Shown here: in pieces, positions 1 to 7,510 of the stretch
Position numbering within the stretch: the stretch's first letter is position 1
Layout: every line of letters starts with the position of its first letter
Source of the DNA: Candidatus Saccharimonadota bacterium
GTDB taxonomy: Bacteria; Patescibacteriota; Saccharimonadia; Saccharimonadales; Saccharimonadaceae
Assembly (NCBI GenBank): GCA_028286285.1
Contig: JAQBRV010000002.1
Location: 1 to 64,000, forward strand
Direction of reading: 5' to 3'
DNA: 64,000 nt
Translations under genes and position numbers: made by a program
Notes under the pieces: model-generated
The model's database searches: none
Told to the model about the DNA's origin: nothing
The model's input: the letters and a program-made list of their open reading frames with translations, nothing else

Positions 1-9
1 TCTCAAGCC

Positions 10-126
10 TTACTTCGGTGCCCATGGCGCTGGGGAAACACCTGTTCTCATTCCGAACACAGAAGTTAAGCTCAGCAGCGGCGATTATACTGCCACAAGT
101 GGGAAACTAGCACGGTGCCGAATTAT
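10..126 (+). rRNA. rrf: 5S ribosomal RNA
   Basis: The stretch holds the conserved 5S core: the loop B/C region GGGGAAACACCTGTTC, then ATTCCGAACACAGAAGTTAAG, and a 3' GGGAAACTAGCACGGTGCCG. The 5' TTCGG and 3' CCGAA can close helix I. Exact ends are estimated from this pairing. 16S and 23S are not in the window, so the gene is probably the end of an rRNA operon entering from the left. A terminator follows at once. Confidence 0.93.
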
Positions 127-130
127 AGTT

Positions 131-157
131 AAGCCATCCGAAAAGGGTGGCTTTTCT
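131..157 (+). terminator. Rho-independent terminator after 5S rRNA
   Basis: AAGCCATCC and GGGTGGCTT form a stem around a short A-rich loop, followed by TTTTCTCTTT. It sits directly behind the 5S gene. Confidence 0.8.
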
Positions 158-179
158 CTTTGGATTTCGCTTTGGACAT

Positions 180-214
180 AAAAAACGACCAATCTCGCAG
201 AGATGGTCGTTTTT
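180..214. terminator. Strong hairpin, probable second or bidirectional terminator
   Basis: AAAAACGACC..ATCTC and GAGAT..GGTCGTTTTT pair almost perfectly around a GCA loop, with A-run and T-run on the two flanks, so it can terminate on either strand. From here to the promoter at 320 no gene is visible. Confidence 0.75.
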
Positions 215-319
215 GCTTCTGAATCTAAATTTGGGATTCAAACAGGTGCTTATTAATAATATAGCACTAAGAGTATATATGCAACTGTAGGAATGTCACA
301 AAAAGAGCTTATGTAAATA

Positions 320-348
320 TTGACAAAAAGCCTATGCTATGCTATATT
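320..348 (+). promoter_or_regulatory. Promoter of the KGG-protein gene (extended -10)
   Basis: TTGACA at 320-325, a 17-nt spacer ending in TGC, and TATATT at 343-348. A perfect -35 combined with an extended -10 suggests strong expression. The same TTGACA-N14-TGN-TAnnnT layout recurs elsewhere in the window. Confidence 0.8.
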
Positions 349-382
349 GTAAGTAGACACATATCATATGTGAGGTAAGAAG

Positions 383-434
383 AGGGTTCCACGGTAGTAA
401 TACCGAGGGACTTTTTAATTCGCTGTATAGCGAA
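383..434 (+). promoter_or_regulatory. Structured 5' leader with attenuator-like hairpin
   Basis: Two hairpins lie between the predicted start of transcription (about 355) and the KGG gene. The first pairs AGGGTTCC/CGGT with ACCG/GGGACTTT and is followed by TTTTT (412-416), like an intrinsic terminator. The second is a perfect TTCGCT-GTAT-AGCGAA (419-434). A GAGGAG ribosome binding site follows at about 438. Attenuation is an inference from structure only. Confidence 0.5.
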
Positions 435-449
435 AAGAGGAGAAATATT

Positions 450-647
450 ATGGCAGGAACAAAAGCAGGCGGGCTTAAAGCTCGTGATCGTAACCTAGCA
501 AAAGACCCAAACTTCTACGCGAAGATTGGTGCCAAAGGTGGTAAAAACGGCCGTACTGGTGGTTTTGCCGCTAACCCAGAGCTTGCACGTATTGCAGGTG
601 CCAAAGGTGGACGTATTAGTCGCCGTACTAAAAAAGTCGTTTCGTAA
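450..647 (+). CDS. Small KGG-repeat stress-type protein
   Basis: A 65-residue basic, glycine-rich protein with repeated AGG/AKGG motifs: KAGGLKARD near residue 5, IGAKGGKNG near 27 and IAGAKGGRIS near 48. These match the KGG repeat of bacterial stress proteins of the GsiB/YciG type, hydrophilic and probably largely disordered. The start is fixed by the GAGGAG site 6-7 nt upstream. A strong promoter and a structured leader precede it and a terminator follows, so it is transcribed alone. The cellular role is unknown; protection during stress or nucleic acid binding are possibilities given the many Lys and Arg residues. The gene is common in small-genome bacteria, but this is recalled and was not checked. 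Confidence 0.85.
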   Translation: MAGTKAGGLKARDRNLAKDPNFYAKIGAKGGKNGRTGGFAANPELARIAGAKGGRISRRTKKVVS

Positions 648-668
648 GAATCGTACTAACTATATAAA

Positions 669-694
669 ATAGCCCCCGTAATGGGGGTTATTTT
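669..694. terminator. Bidirectional terminator
   Basis: AGCCCCC-GTAAT-GGGGGTT followed by ATTTTATT on the plus strand, with A-rich sequence on the other side. It ends the KGG transcript, and overlaps the stop codon of the convergent minus-strand gene at 688. Confidence 0.8.
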
Positions 695-1155
695 ATTGTG
701 TATCGTTGTAGGCCACACAGACGAGCCTCATTGACTCGCCATTCATGACGGCAGGCAGGACATACGTAGAGGTGTTTTTTTGTTTCAAGCCCCGTCGCCT
801 CGCAGTTTGGGCAGGTGCTCCGGGCATGGAGCCAATCGCGGTAGCTATCCATAGCTGATTTGATACTTTGATTGTCGATCGACGTATTGAACCGAGGAGC
901 CAGATGAGAGTGTGCATATTCCCAGGCATCACGCTCTTTTCCAATGAGCTCAATATCTCGATTGTAGCTTTGGTGCTGGAGCTCGGCGTGAGCGATTTCG
1001 TGAAGTAGCTGTGCTGACCACTGACCATCACCTAGTACTGAGGGGTAAACAATGGTTTGGGTCGCATAGTCCCAATGGAAATCAGACCCCTCGTGGAAGG
1101 ATAGATGAGGAAAAGCGTGCTTAACTTGTGCGAGGAGTGAGGGTGTCGAGGGCAT
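688..1155 (-). CDS. Zincin-type metallopeptidase-like protein with C-terminal zinc ribbon
   Basis: Carries HEIAH (HExxH zincin motif) in the segment LLHEIAHAELQH, and downstream KERDAWEYA, in which the Glu could be the third zinc ligand as in ImmA/IrrE or SprT-type proteins. The C-terminus has a zinc ribbon: CPNC about 25 residues before CPAC, then a short basic tail. The start is uncertain. An ATG at 1200 would overlap the upstream ROK gene by 80 nt, while ATGs at 1170 or 1155 overlap less; 1155 is given here. No convincing Shine-Dalgarno is seen, so translation is probably coupled to the ROK gene. The substrate is unknown. The zinc ribbon suggests nucleic acid or protein binding, as in SprT-like proteases. 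Confidence 0.7.
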   Translation of the reverse strand: MPSTPSLLAQVKHAFPHLSFHEGSDFHWDYATQTIVYPSVLGDGQWSAQLLHEIAHAELQHQSYNRDIELIGKERDAWEYAHSHLAPRFNTSIDNQSIKSAMDSYRDWLHARSTCPNCEATGLETKKHLYVCPACRHEWRVNEARLCGLQRYTIK

Positions 1156-1942
1156 AGAAGTAACATCCATAAAGTACGGCTTCTTCGGGGTGGCGAGCAT
1201 TCACGAACTCGGGGCAGGGGATGTGCGGAGGAAGTTTTTCTTTGAGAAGACCGAGTAATTGCGCCGAATACTTTGGAAAATGCGCTCCCATGCTACCTCC
1301 GACGATAATAATATCGGGTTGGATGACGGGAATGAGTGCCAAAAACCCACGGCTGATGCGATCAGCGATCTGTAGCCAGGTGCGTTTGCTATCGATATCC
1401 TTGGCGTACTTACCATAGGCTTTATAAATGGCGCTTCCCGCGGCAAATGATTCCCACTCGCGTACCACTCCGTCAAACTCTACCAGTAGACGCCCACCTT
1501 CGCTCAATCGCAAGCCCGGGTCGATTGTCCCATTTGTAACAACGCCCGTCCCAATACCGGTGCTAATCGTGACATAGAGCGCTGAGCGGGGAGCTTCTTT
1601 GAGCATTCGGACTTCGCCGAGACCGCCCAGGTTTGCGTCATTTTCGATCAAAACAGGTACACCCTTAAAATGCTCTAAAAGTGGCGTCTGGAGGTCAAAA
1701 TTTTCCCACTCAAGATTATTACACCAGATCGCAATACCATCTTTCACGATACCAGGCAGAGCCACGACAATCGCGTCGACTGGTTGCTCACCGCTGAGAG
1801 ACTCAATAGTCGTGATTAGTTGGGTGATATAGAGTTTTTCGTCGCGTGGGGTAGGAAATTTGATGCGTGAATGGATTAGACCATCCTCCCGGAAGCTGGC
1901 TACCAGCGTCTTTGTCCCACCCGTGTCGACCGTCACTAACAT
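1121..1942 (-). CDS. ROK-family sugar kinase
   Basis: About 273 residues. The N-terminal ATP motif DTGGTKT lies at residues 6-12, ENDAN of the phosphate/sugar region near residue 100, followed by a GTG-rich ISTGIGTGV motif: the order of the ROK/hexokinase fold. The CxCGxxGCxE zinc motif of classical ROK repressors and glucokinases is absent, and there is no helix-turn-helix domain, so it is an enzyme and not a repressor. Glucose or an amino sugar is the likely substrate, phosphorylated with ATP in the cytoplasm. The start at 1942 is chosen because the fold begins immediately there; the 28 upstream residues of the longer frame are unlike the family. A TACACT or TATGCT box lies 6-11 nt upstream and no Shine-Dalgarno is seen. 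Confidence 0.85.
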   Translation of the reverse strand: MLVTVDTGGTKTLVASFREDGLIHSRIKFPTPRDEKLYITQLITTIESLSGEQPVDAIVVALPGIVKDGIAIWCNNLEWENFDLQTPLLEHFKGVPVLIENDANLGGLGEVRMLKEAPRSALYVTISTGIGTGVVTNGTIDPGLRLSEGGRLLVEFDGVVREWESFAAGSAIYKAYGKYAKDIDSKRTWLQIADRISRGFLALIPVIQPDIIIVGGSMGAHFPKYSAQLLGLLKEKLPPHIPCPEFVNARHPEEAVLYGCYFYALDTLTPRTS

Positions 1943-2024
1943 GACATAAGTGTAGCATAAAACAGACCACTTGCGCCTCTGATAGAAAAGTAGTATAGTA
2001 GACAAAAGTAAACGAGAGGTACCC

Positions 2025-2429
2025 ATGAAAACACGATCACGTCAGAGCGGTTCAGTCATCAGCTTTATTGTAATTGGTGTCGTGCTCGTGATCATGACGG
2101 CCGGCGTGCTGTACTGGGTACGCCATAAGGATGCACCGGTCACTACTCCTCCTAAAACACCCGGAGTGACATTGCCTGGTGCCCCTGAGGCCACCCCCCC
2201 GAAAGGTGACGACAAGACCCCTCAGCCTGATACGACGAGCGATGCTCCCGCAGGTGATTCGACACCACAAACAACTCCTTCGGATAACCCCGCCACTGCT
2301 CCAACCGATGTCACGGCACTGTCTCAAACTGGTTCTGGCGATACTGCACTGCAGCTCATTGCAATCGGTGCCCTCGTAGCCGTAACTGCTGGCTTTGTTC
2401 GCTCTCGTAGCCAACGTTCATCCCTTTGA
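2025..2429 (+). CDS. Surface or membrane protein with Pro/Thr linker and LSQTG C-terminal segment
   Basis: A 134-residue protein. A hydrophobic helix near residues 11-32 follows a short basic N-terminus (signal anchor). A Pro/Thr/Asp-rich linker spans roughly 38-95. The C-terminus has LSQTG, then a second hydrophobic helix (about 108-125), then a basic tail with RSRSQR. That order (LPxTG-like motif, helix, positive tail) is that of a sortase sorting signal, with Ser in place of Pro. No sortase gene is in the window. The ribosome binding site is GAGAGG about 8 nt upstream, and a TATAGT box lies about 35 nt upstream. It could equally be a two-helix membrane protein with an extracellular loop. 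Function unknown. Confidence 0.65.
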   Translation: MKTRSRQSGSVISFIVIGVVLVIMTAGVLYWVRHKDAPVTTPPKTPGVTLPGAPEATPPKGDDKTPQPDTTSDAPAGDSTPQTTPSDNPATAPTDVTALSQTGSGDTALQLIAIGALVAVTAGFVRSRSQRSSL

Positions 2430-2533
2430 CTTATCTGTTTGTCTCTAGTACAATAAAAGGTAATTTAGGGAGTGCTCTATTTGAATGCGCCTTATAAGAA
2501 ATATCAATTAAGAAAGGAGTCTTTCTAAGACTT

Positions 2534-3607
2534 ATGGCAACTAAAGCCCCCATGACAATGGACGACCTGCTCGCTACTCAAGATGAGAGCGCCAAGCAGA
2601 TTACCGCTGGTGACATTATCACTGGAACCGTATTATCACTCAAAAAACACGAGGTACTTATCGACCTCGGCGCCCAAGGTGTTGGCTATGTCCCACGCCG
2701 CGAAGTTGGTTTCTCACGCGCTCTCAAAGAGGGTGACGAAGTCACTGCGAGCGTAGTTGATAGCGAACTCGACAGTGGTTATTCACTACTTTCTCTTCGC
2801 AAAGCCGCTAAAGATCGTGGCTGGGAAGAAGTGGCAGTCAAACTCGAAAGTAGCGAAATTATCGAGGTTACTCCGTACGATGCCAACCGTGGCGGACTCC
2901 TGGTAGAATATGAAGGCGTTCGCGGCTTCCTGCCCGTTTCACAGCTTTCAGCCGAACACTACCCTCGTGTTGGTAGCAGTGATAAAGATGAAATATTGCA
3001 GCGCCTGAACGCGCTTGTCGGTCAGGTGCTCAAGGTTCGTATCCTTGATAGCGACCGTAAGGCCAACAAGCTGATTTTCTCTGAGAAAGAAGCCATCAAA
3101 GACGGTTTGGCGACACGATTTGCAAGCCTGAAGGTTGGCGACACTGTATCTGGCGTCGTGACCGGTGTGGTTGACTTTGGCGTCTTCGTTAACGTCGACG
3201 GCATTGAAGGTTTGGTTCACATCTCTGAAATCAGCTGGGAACGTGTCAACAACCCAAGCGACTACGTCAAAGTTGGTCAAACCATCGACGCGAAGATTAT
3301 CTCGATCGATAAAGACCGCCTGAGCCTCAGTATGAAGCAGCTCCAGGAAGACCCATGGCTCTCAGAAATTGAGAAATTTACCGCTGGAACTGACGTTGAA
3401 GGTACTGTGACGCGCATTACACCTTTCGGTGCATTTGTGCAGCTAAGCGCCGCTGTTGAAGCCCTGGTTCATATCAGTGAACTTGGTGGTGGTAGCGACG
3501 TCGATCCTGAAAAAGTCTTCACGCTCAATGAGCGCAAAGATTTCGTCGTTTTGGAAGTCGACAAAGAGAACCGCAAGATTTCTCTCGGCCTCGCCAAGAA
3601 AAAATAA
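2534..3607 (+). CDS. rpsA: 30S ribosomal protein S1
   Basis: A 357-residue protein with four S1 RNA-binding repeats, at about 22-90, 105-175, 190-262 and 275-345. Typical S1 wording is visible, such as GVVTGVVDFGVFVNVDG and EGLVHISEISWERV. E. coli S1 has six repeats; four is usual in Gram-positives and reduced genomes. It helps mRNA binding on the 30S subunit, which matters for messages with weak or no Shine-Dalgarno, frequent in this genome. Its own mRNA has AAAGGAG about 14 nt upstream. A TACAAT box lies near 2450, giving a leader of about 75 nt. It is followed by infB, probably in the same operon. Confidence 0.92.
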   Translation: MATKAPMTMDDLLATQDESAKQITAGDIITGTVLSLKKHEVLIDLGAQGVGYVPRREVGFSRALKEGDEVTASVVDSELDSGYSLLSLRKAAKDRGWEEVAVKLESSEIIEVTPYDANRGGLLVEYEGVRGFLPVSQLSAEHYPRVGSSDKDEILQRLNALVGQVLKVRILDSDRKANKLIFSEKEAIKDGLATRFASLKVGDTVSGVVTGVVDFGVFVNVDGIEGLVHISEISWERVNNPSDYVKVGQTIDAKIISIDKDRLSLSMKQLQEDPWLSEIEKFTAGTDVEGTVTRITPFGAFVQLSAAVEALVHISELGGGSDVDPEKVFTLNERKDFVVLEVDKENRKISLGLAKKK

Positions 3608-3648
3608 AACAATAACGCGCCCGATCGCGGGTAGAAAGGAGCTTTCGT

Positions 3649-5424
3649 ATGGATGACAAGAAAGTTATCATCGTCGCCGATTCAATTACGGTTGGTGAAC
3701 TTGCTGAAACGCTCAATCTGCCCGTGACCACGCTTATTGGTGAATTATTCAAAAACGGTATCGTGGCTACTATCAATCAACGGATTGATTTTGAAACAGC
3801 CACCATTATTGTTGAAGAACTTGGTCTGGAAGATGTGGAACTACGGAAAAAAGCTGCGGCCGAGCCTGTGGCTCGAAAAGTCCATGTCTTATCTGACAAG
3901 GCAGTCGATCGTCCGCCAATTGTGGCCGTTATGGGACACGTCGACCACGGTAAAACCAGCCTACTTGATGCTATCTTGGATCAAAAGGTAGTCGACGGCG
4001 AAGCTGGTGGTATTACACAGCATATTAGCGCCTACCAAGTAGAGCGAAAGGGTCGTATGATCACCCTGCTCGATACGCCAGGCCACGAAGCCTTCGCAGC
4101 GCTTCGCCAGCACGGCGCAACCCTGACAGATGTTGTGGTGATTGTCGTGGCAGCCGATGACGGTGTGAAGCCGCAGACGATTGAAGCGATTCGTTTTGCC
4201 CGCAGTGCCAATGCCAAAATTGTGGTGGCGATTAATAAAATTGATAAAGAAGCCGCTAATGCTCAGATGGTAAAGACCCAGTTAGCGACTGAACACAACC
4301 TCAACCCAGAAGAATGGGGCGGTGAGGTCGTCATGGTAGAAGTCAGCGCGAAGACTGGTGAAAATGTCGATAAGCTGCTCGACATGGTACTTTTAGTAGC
4401 TGATCTTGAAGAACTCAAGGCAGATATCGATACTCCGGCCGAAGGCCTCGTGATAGAAGCCCATATGGAAACCGGTCGCGGTTCAGTCGTTGGTCTATTG
4501 GTTGAACAGGGTGAACTCAAACCAGGGCATTTCCTGGTAGCGGGCACCGCGTTTGGCAAAGTTCGAACCTTACTCGACTTCAAGGGTGCTGCCCTCAAGA
4601 GCGCTGGCCCCTCAACTCCCGTGACGGTGACTGGTTTCAAGGAACTACCTCAGTTTGGTGATACCTTCACGATCGTCAAGAGTGAAAAAGAAGCACGACT
4701 GCTGACAGAAAAAACTCATCAGGAACGCGAACGGGCAGCTGCGAGCACCAATGTCACTAGTGCTGACATGCTAAAACTTATTACCCAAAAGCACGAGTCG
4801 GAAGACTTCAACGTTATCGTCAAAGCCGACGTCCAGGGGTCACTGACCTCTGTGATGGATAGCCTACGTCTGATCGATACAGGCGACCAGGTTGCACTAC
4901 GAGTGATCGGATCTGGGGTCGGTAATATCTCTGAAAACGATATCCGCCTGGCAGGGAGTAGCGATACGGTGATCTATGGGTTCAATGTCGAGCTAGCGCC
5001 AGCGCTGAAGCGACTCGCCATGCGCGACAAGGTTGAAGTACGTATGTACAAAGTCATCTATGAACTACTCGACGATGCCCGTGCCTCAATGGAAGCCTTG
5101 CTGGCTCCTGAAGTGGTTGAAACGCAGATCGGTACTCTGACTATTAAGGGTGTGTTCCGTACTCTGAAAGACGAGATTATCGCTGGTGGTGAAGTGACAT
5201 CGGGCAAAGCCGTGCCAAATGTACTTGCTCGCGTAAAACGCAAAGACGAAGTCTTGGCCGAAGTCGAAGTTACTAAGGTTCAGCGTCAACAGCAAGAAGC
5301 TAAAGAAGTCTTTGAGGGCGAAATGTGTGGTCTCTCACTCAGAACAACCAAGAAACTCTTGGTTGAAGAAGGTGATACGATTGAGTTCTTCACTCGTGAG
5401 CTCGTCAAGCGCACTTTGGCCTAG
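3649..5424 (+). CDS. infB: Translation initiation factor IF-2
   Basis: A 591-residue GTPase. An IF2_N-like segment occupies about 1-60. The G domain begins near 90, with P-loop GHVDHGKT at 96-103, DTPGHE (G3) and NKID (G4). Domains II-IV follow, including the VKADVQGS segment typical of IF-2. The long Lys/Ala-rich N-terminal extension of E. coli IF-2 is absent, giving the short form. It delivers fMet-tRNA to the 30S subunit; fmt and def in the same window fit formylated initiation. The start is fixed by AAAGGAG 7 nt upstream. It lies 41 nt after rpsA, and a hairpin terminator follows the stop codon. Confidence 0.95.
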   Translation: MDDKKVIIVADSITVGELAETLNLPVTTLIGELFKNGIVATINQRIDFETATIIVEELGLEDVELRKKAAAEPVARKVHVLSDKAVDRPPIVAVMGHVDHGKTSLLDAILDQKVVDGEAGGITQHISAYQVERKGRMITLLDTPGHEAFAALRQHGATLTDVVVIVVAADDGVKPQTIEAIRFARSANAKIVVAINKIDKEAANAQMVKTQLATEHNLNPEEWGGEVVMVEVSAKTGENVDKLLDMVLLVADLEELKADIDTPAEGLVIEAHMETGRGSVVGLLVEQGELKPGHFLVAGTAFGKVRTLLDFKGAALKSAGPSTPVTVTGFKELPQFGDTFTIVKSEKEARLLTEKTHQERERAAASTNVTSADMLKLITQKHESEDFNVIVKADVQGSLTSVMDSLRLIDTGDQVALRVIGSGVGNISENDIRLAGSSDTVIYGFNVELAPALKRLAMRDKVEVRMYKVIYELLDDARASMEALLAPEVVETQIGTLTIKGVFRTLKDEIIAGGEVTSGKAVPNVLARVKRKDEVLAEVEVTKVQRQQQEAKEVFEGEMCGLSLRTTKKLLVEEGDTIEFFTRELVKRTLA

Positions 5425-5430
5425 TAAATA

Positions 5431-5459
5431 AAATGACCTCCAAACGGAGGTCATTTTCA
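5431..5459. terminator. Bidirectional terminator between infB and the convergent gene
   Basis: AAAATGACCTCC and GGAGGTCATTTT pair perfectly around an AAAC loop. Runs of A and T flank the stem, so it can end transcripts from both sides. Confidence 0.85.
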
Positions 5460-5473
5460 TAGAAGGCATTATT

Positions 5474-5791
5474 TTATGCAGCGTCGGTGTTATTAACACC
5501 TTCGGCATTTTCTGCTAATTCACCGAGTAAAATGTCGATTTCGTCTTGAGTGATTTCTTGTAACTCAGGTACATTCTGTTCAAGCCAGGCACCGACTGCT
5601 TCGTCGTTGCCACTTTCTTGAACAGTAAGCAGTGCTTTCAATTGGTCTTCACTGAGTGACTCAGTAATTTCCATCCCAACTCGCTCTTCAAGCGTGGTAT
5701 TTAAATGAGCAAGCAGGGCAGCGACGTCTTGGTCGCCAAGCTCGATGCCGTATTCGTCTAACAGTTCTTTAGTAATTAGTGGTTGATCCAT
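5474..5791 (-). CDS. Small acidic helical protein (DUF5663-like)
   Basis: A 105-residue acidic protein with predicted helices and no Cys or membrane segment. The pattern LLDEYGI..LL.HL...LE.RVG..I...LS..QL...L......EA...WL....P repeats almost exactly in the protein at 10193, so the two are paralogues. It resembles the DUF5663 family, as far as I can recall that family. AAAAGGA lies about 12 nt upstream of the ATG, and a TATAGT box lies further up on the minus strand. It converges on infB across the shared terminator. Function unknown; the family is abundant in CPR genomes, often near surface or secretion genes (recalled, not tested). Confidence 0.75.
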   Translation of the reverse strand: MDQPLITKELLDEYGIELGDQDVAALLAHLNTTLEERVGMEITESLSEDQLKALLTVQESGNDEAVGAWLEQNVPELQEITQDEIDILLGELAENAEGVNNTDAA

Positions 5792-5830
5792 GGTAATTTT
5801 ATTCCTTTTATCTAACTATAACACTTACGG

Positions 5831-6694
5831 CTATTTATTTTTGTCTTGGGCAAATGCTTGGCGCGTATCCTGGAAGGTCCGAAGTGCCATGCGTCCGGCA
5901 GTCCGAGTAGCTTGGATAGTTCGCTTGCTCGACTCCACTGTATTTTTAACGCCATTCACTTTCTCTACGAAAGGCTGTTTGAACTTCATCCACTTGGCGT
6001 GGCGTTCGTATTTACGCGTCAAGGCTTCGTCTTTACGACGAGCTGCCGCTTCTTTTCGGTATTCACGGGCTTCTTTAACTGACTCGGCGACACCGAGTAT
6101 CTTTGTGCCGACTGTTTCGGCAAGGTTTTCGGCTTTCCCGAGTCCACTCATGGTTGCATCACCAAGTTTGTCAGCTGTCTTTGTGGTGACATTTTTCGTT
6201 CCGTCGATAGCTGCTTCAGCACCACGTTTAGCACCTCGCCCAGCGGCTTCGCCGGCCAGTAAACCGACGCCCAGCGTAATCATACCAGCATTCTTCAGAT
6301 GGGCGAGGGCGGAGCGCCCGAAGCCACGAACCTTTATTTTTGCCTCATCAAGTTTCTCTTGACGAGCCTGACTAGACTCGAATCGTTCATTCATCTTGTA
6401 AGCTTTGTTCTCGTCTTTGTCGAGTTGCTTTGAGGTAGCGATATTGTTTTCGTAGGAATCAAACGCTTGCTCTTGAGCCTCTTTTGTATGAATACTGAGT
6501 GCTCTCTGCTCTAGTGCACCAGCAACTCGATTAGCGGCTACGCGGATTAATGATGCCGTAGGGGAGAGCTCGCGACCATTTTCAGTCGATGTTATGCTTT
6601 CTTCAGGATTCTGGGCTTCAAACATCTCTTCGAGCTCACTTGTACTCATGTGTTCCTCGTCTGGATTAACAGTGTGTGTTAAAAATTCCGTCAT
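5831..6694 (-). CDS. Unknown charged helical protein with one hydrophobic stretch
   Basis: A 287-residue protein rich in Ala, Lys, Glu and Arg, mostly helical. A glycine-rich hydrophobic stretch near residue 137 (MITLGVGLLAGEAAG) could dip into a membrane. The following part has LEA-like repeats of TKT/GLGKAENLAETVG type, and the C-terminus is basic. AAAGGAAA lies 9 nt before the ATG. A promoter (TTGACT, TATAAT) stands upstream, so it is expressed on its own or with the small gene at 5474 downstream of it. No catalytic motif is recognisable. A membrane-associated or DNA-coating structural protein is possible, but the function is unknown. Confidence 0.7.
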   Translation of the reverse strand: MTEFLTHTVNPDEEHMSTSELEEMFEAQNPEESITSTENGRELSPTASLIRVAANRVAGALEQRALSIHTKEAQEQAFDSYENNIATSKQLDKDENKAYKMNERFESSQARQEKLDEAKIKVRGFGRSALAHLKNAGMITLGVGLLAGEAAGRGAKRGAEAAIDGTKNVTTKTADKLGDATMSGLGKAENLAETVGTKILGVAESVKEAREYRKEAAARRKDEALTRKYERHAKWMKFKQPFVEKVNGVKNTVESSKRTIQATRTAGRMALRTFQDTRQAFAQDKNK

Positions 6695-6737
6695 GATTTG
6701 TTATTTCCTTTGTTTGTTTTTCTGTATTTATGTGTTC

Positions 6738-6767
6738 ATTATAACCATAAGTAATACAGAAAGTCAA
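6738..6767 (-). promoter_or_regulatory. Promoter of the 6694-5831 gene
   Basis: On the minus strand, TTGACT (6767-6762), an 18-nt spacer containing TGG, and TATAAT (6743-6738). The start of transcription is predicted near 6731, leaving a leader of about 37 nt with AAAGGAAA. Confidence 0.75.
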
Positions 6768-6799
6768 TAGCATCAATACAATAATTCTATATATAAAAC

Positions 6800-6822
6800 A
6801 AAAAACACCCTTTGGAGGTGCT
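6800..6822 (-). terminator. Weak intrinsic terminator-like hairpin
   Basis: On the minus strand CACC-TCCAAAG-GGTG is followed by TTTTTTG. The stem is only 4-5 bp. It would lie downstream of the GC-rich gene ending at 6913. Confidence 0.4.
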
Positions 6823-6841
6823 AGAAATAGTCTTGGTTCTT

Positions 6842-6903
6842 CGCGGGGCGTAGGGGGGTGGAGAACGACTGAATGTCGTCTCCTCCTCACCCTACGCACC
6901 GCG
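6842..6903 (-). terminator. Long GC-rich hairpin behind the 6913 gene
   Basis: CGCGG..GCGTAGGG..GTGGAG..ACGAC and GTCGT..CTCCTCCTCACCCTACGC..CCGCG fold into a long stem (roughly 22-25 bp with small bulges) around TGAAT. No T-run follows directly, which resembles the I-shaped terminators of actinobacteria. It begins about 10 nt after the stop codon. Confidence 0.6.
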
Positions 6904-6912
6904 GTGAACTGT

Positions 6913-7305
6913 TCAGCTAGTACTCTCGTCGCGTCGGCAGAGCCAGACCTCGACACCACTGACCGCCGCGATGGCGGCTAGTGACGCGAGAATCTTGACC
7001 CCTGCGCCGTCGGGCAAGGTCATCCACGAGTAGCCGATGCCACCCAGCAGGAAGACTACCAGGGCAGCGAGGATCATGTCTCGGATGAGCGCGGGAGTCG
7101 AGTCGTTGTAGTCCCTGAACTGGAGGTACAGGATCCCGAGGACGATGATGGCTCCCATCACGATCAACGCGACGAGACCGGCGAAGGACTTGGCTCCCCC
7201 GAGCTTGTCGGTGAAGTCACCCCACCCAAACAGGAGTGAAGTGGTGAACACGGCCAAGGCCGCGTTCAAGAGGGACGTGAAGGCGTACTTGGTGGGGATG
7301 TTCAT
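6913..7305 (-). CDS. GC-rich gene for a four-helix membrane protein of unknown function
   Basis: A protein of about 130 residues with four predicted membrane helices (near 10-30, 40-60, 75-95 and 98-118) and a short charged C-terminus. Almost every codon ends in G or C, quite unlike neighbours such as 5831 or 8521. The start at 7305 is chosen because AGAGAGA lies just upstream and the helices begin there. The longer frame to 7410 runs through AT-rich, non-coding-looking sequence. A long GC-rich hairpin follows. Together with the gene at 7511 it forms a GC-rich pair, probably recently acquired from a high-GC donor. No family is recognised. Confidence 0.65.
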   Translation of the reverse strand: MNIPTKYAFTSLLNAALAVFTTSLLFGWGDFTDKLGGAKSFAGLVALIVMGAIIVLGILYLQFRDYNDSTPALIRDMILAALVVFLLGGIGYSWMTLPDGAGVKILASLAAIAAVSGVEVWLCRRDESTS

Positions 7306-7439
7306 CGGATTTCTCTCTCTGTTGGTGTGGATAGAGCTAGTTGAACAGTTACGTGCACTCGCTATGTGAAACATAGGAAAGTGCAAAGATAGATACACGA
7401 ATGATTTCATGAAACTGTCTTTACGCTTTTTCGTAGGTG

Positions 7440-7510
7440 CTGATTCCCGGTGGGGTACTGGAAAGGGAACTCATTCGTTCCGCAATCTAGCACCCCACAC
7501 GGGATTCCCA
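7440..7510 (-). terminator. Large imperfect hairpin behind the 7511 gene
   Basis: TGATTCCCGGTGGGGTACT (7441-7459) and AGCACCCCACACGGGATTCC (7489-7508) form a long imperfect stem; inside it GGAAC and GTTCC pair again. It begins directly at the stop codon of the GC-rich gene and lacks a clear T-run. A terminator without a U-tract, or an RNA-stabilising element, is inferred. Confidence 0.55.

Noticed and set aside
5790-6362. A 190-codon plus-strand frame opposite the 5831 gene
   Set aside because: The minus-strand gene has the ribosome binding site, promoter and protein-like composition; this is its shadow.
6666-6959. A minus-strand frame across the GC-rich hairpin
   Set aside because: It runs through a hairpin and promoter, with low-complexity Arg/Pro translation.
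7362-7376. CTATGT-GAA-ACATAG as a possible parS site near the GC-rich genes
   Set aside because: parS needs a TGTTnCACGTGnAACA-type core with CACGTG; this lacks it and is far from parA-parB.
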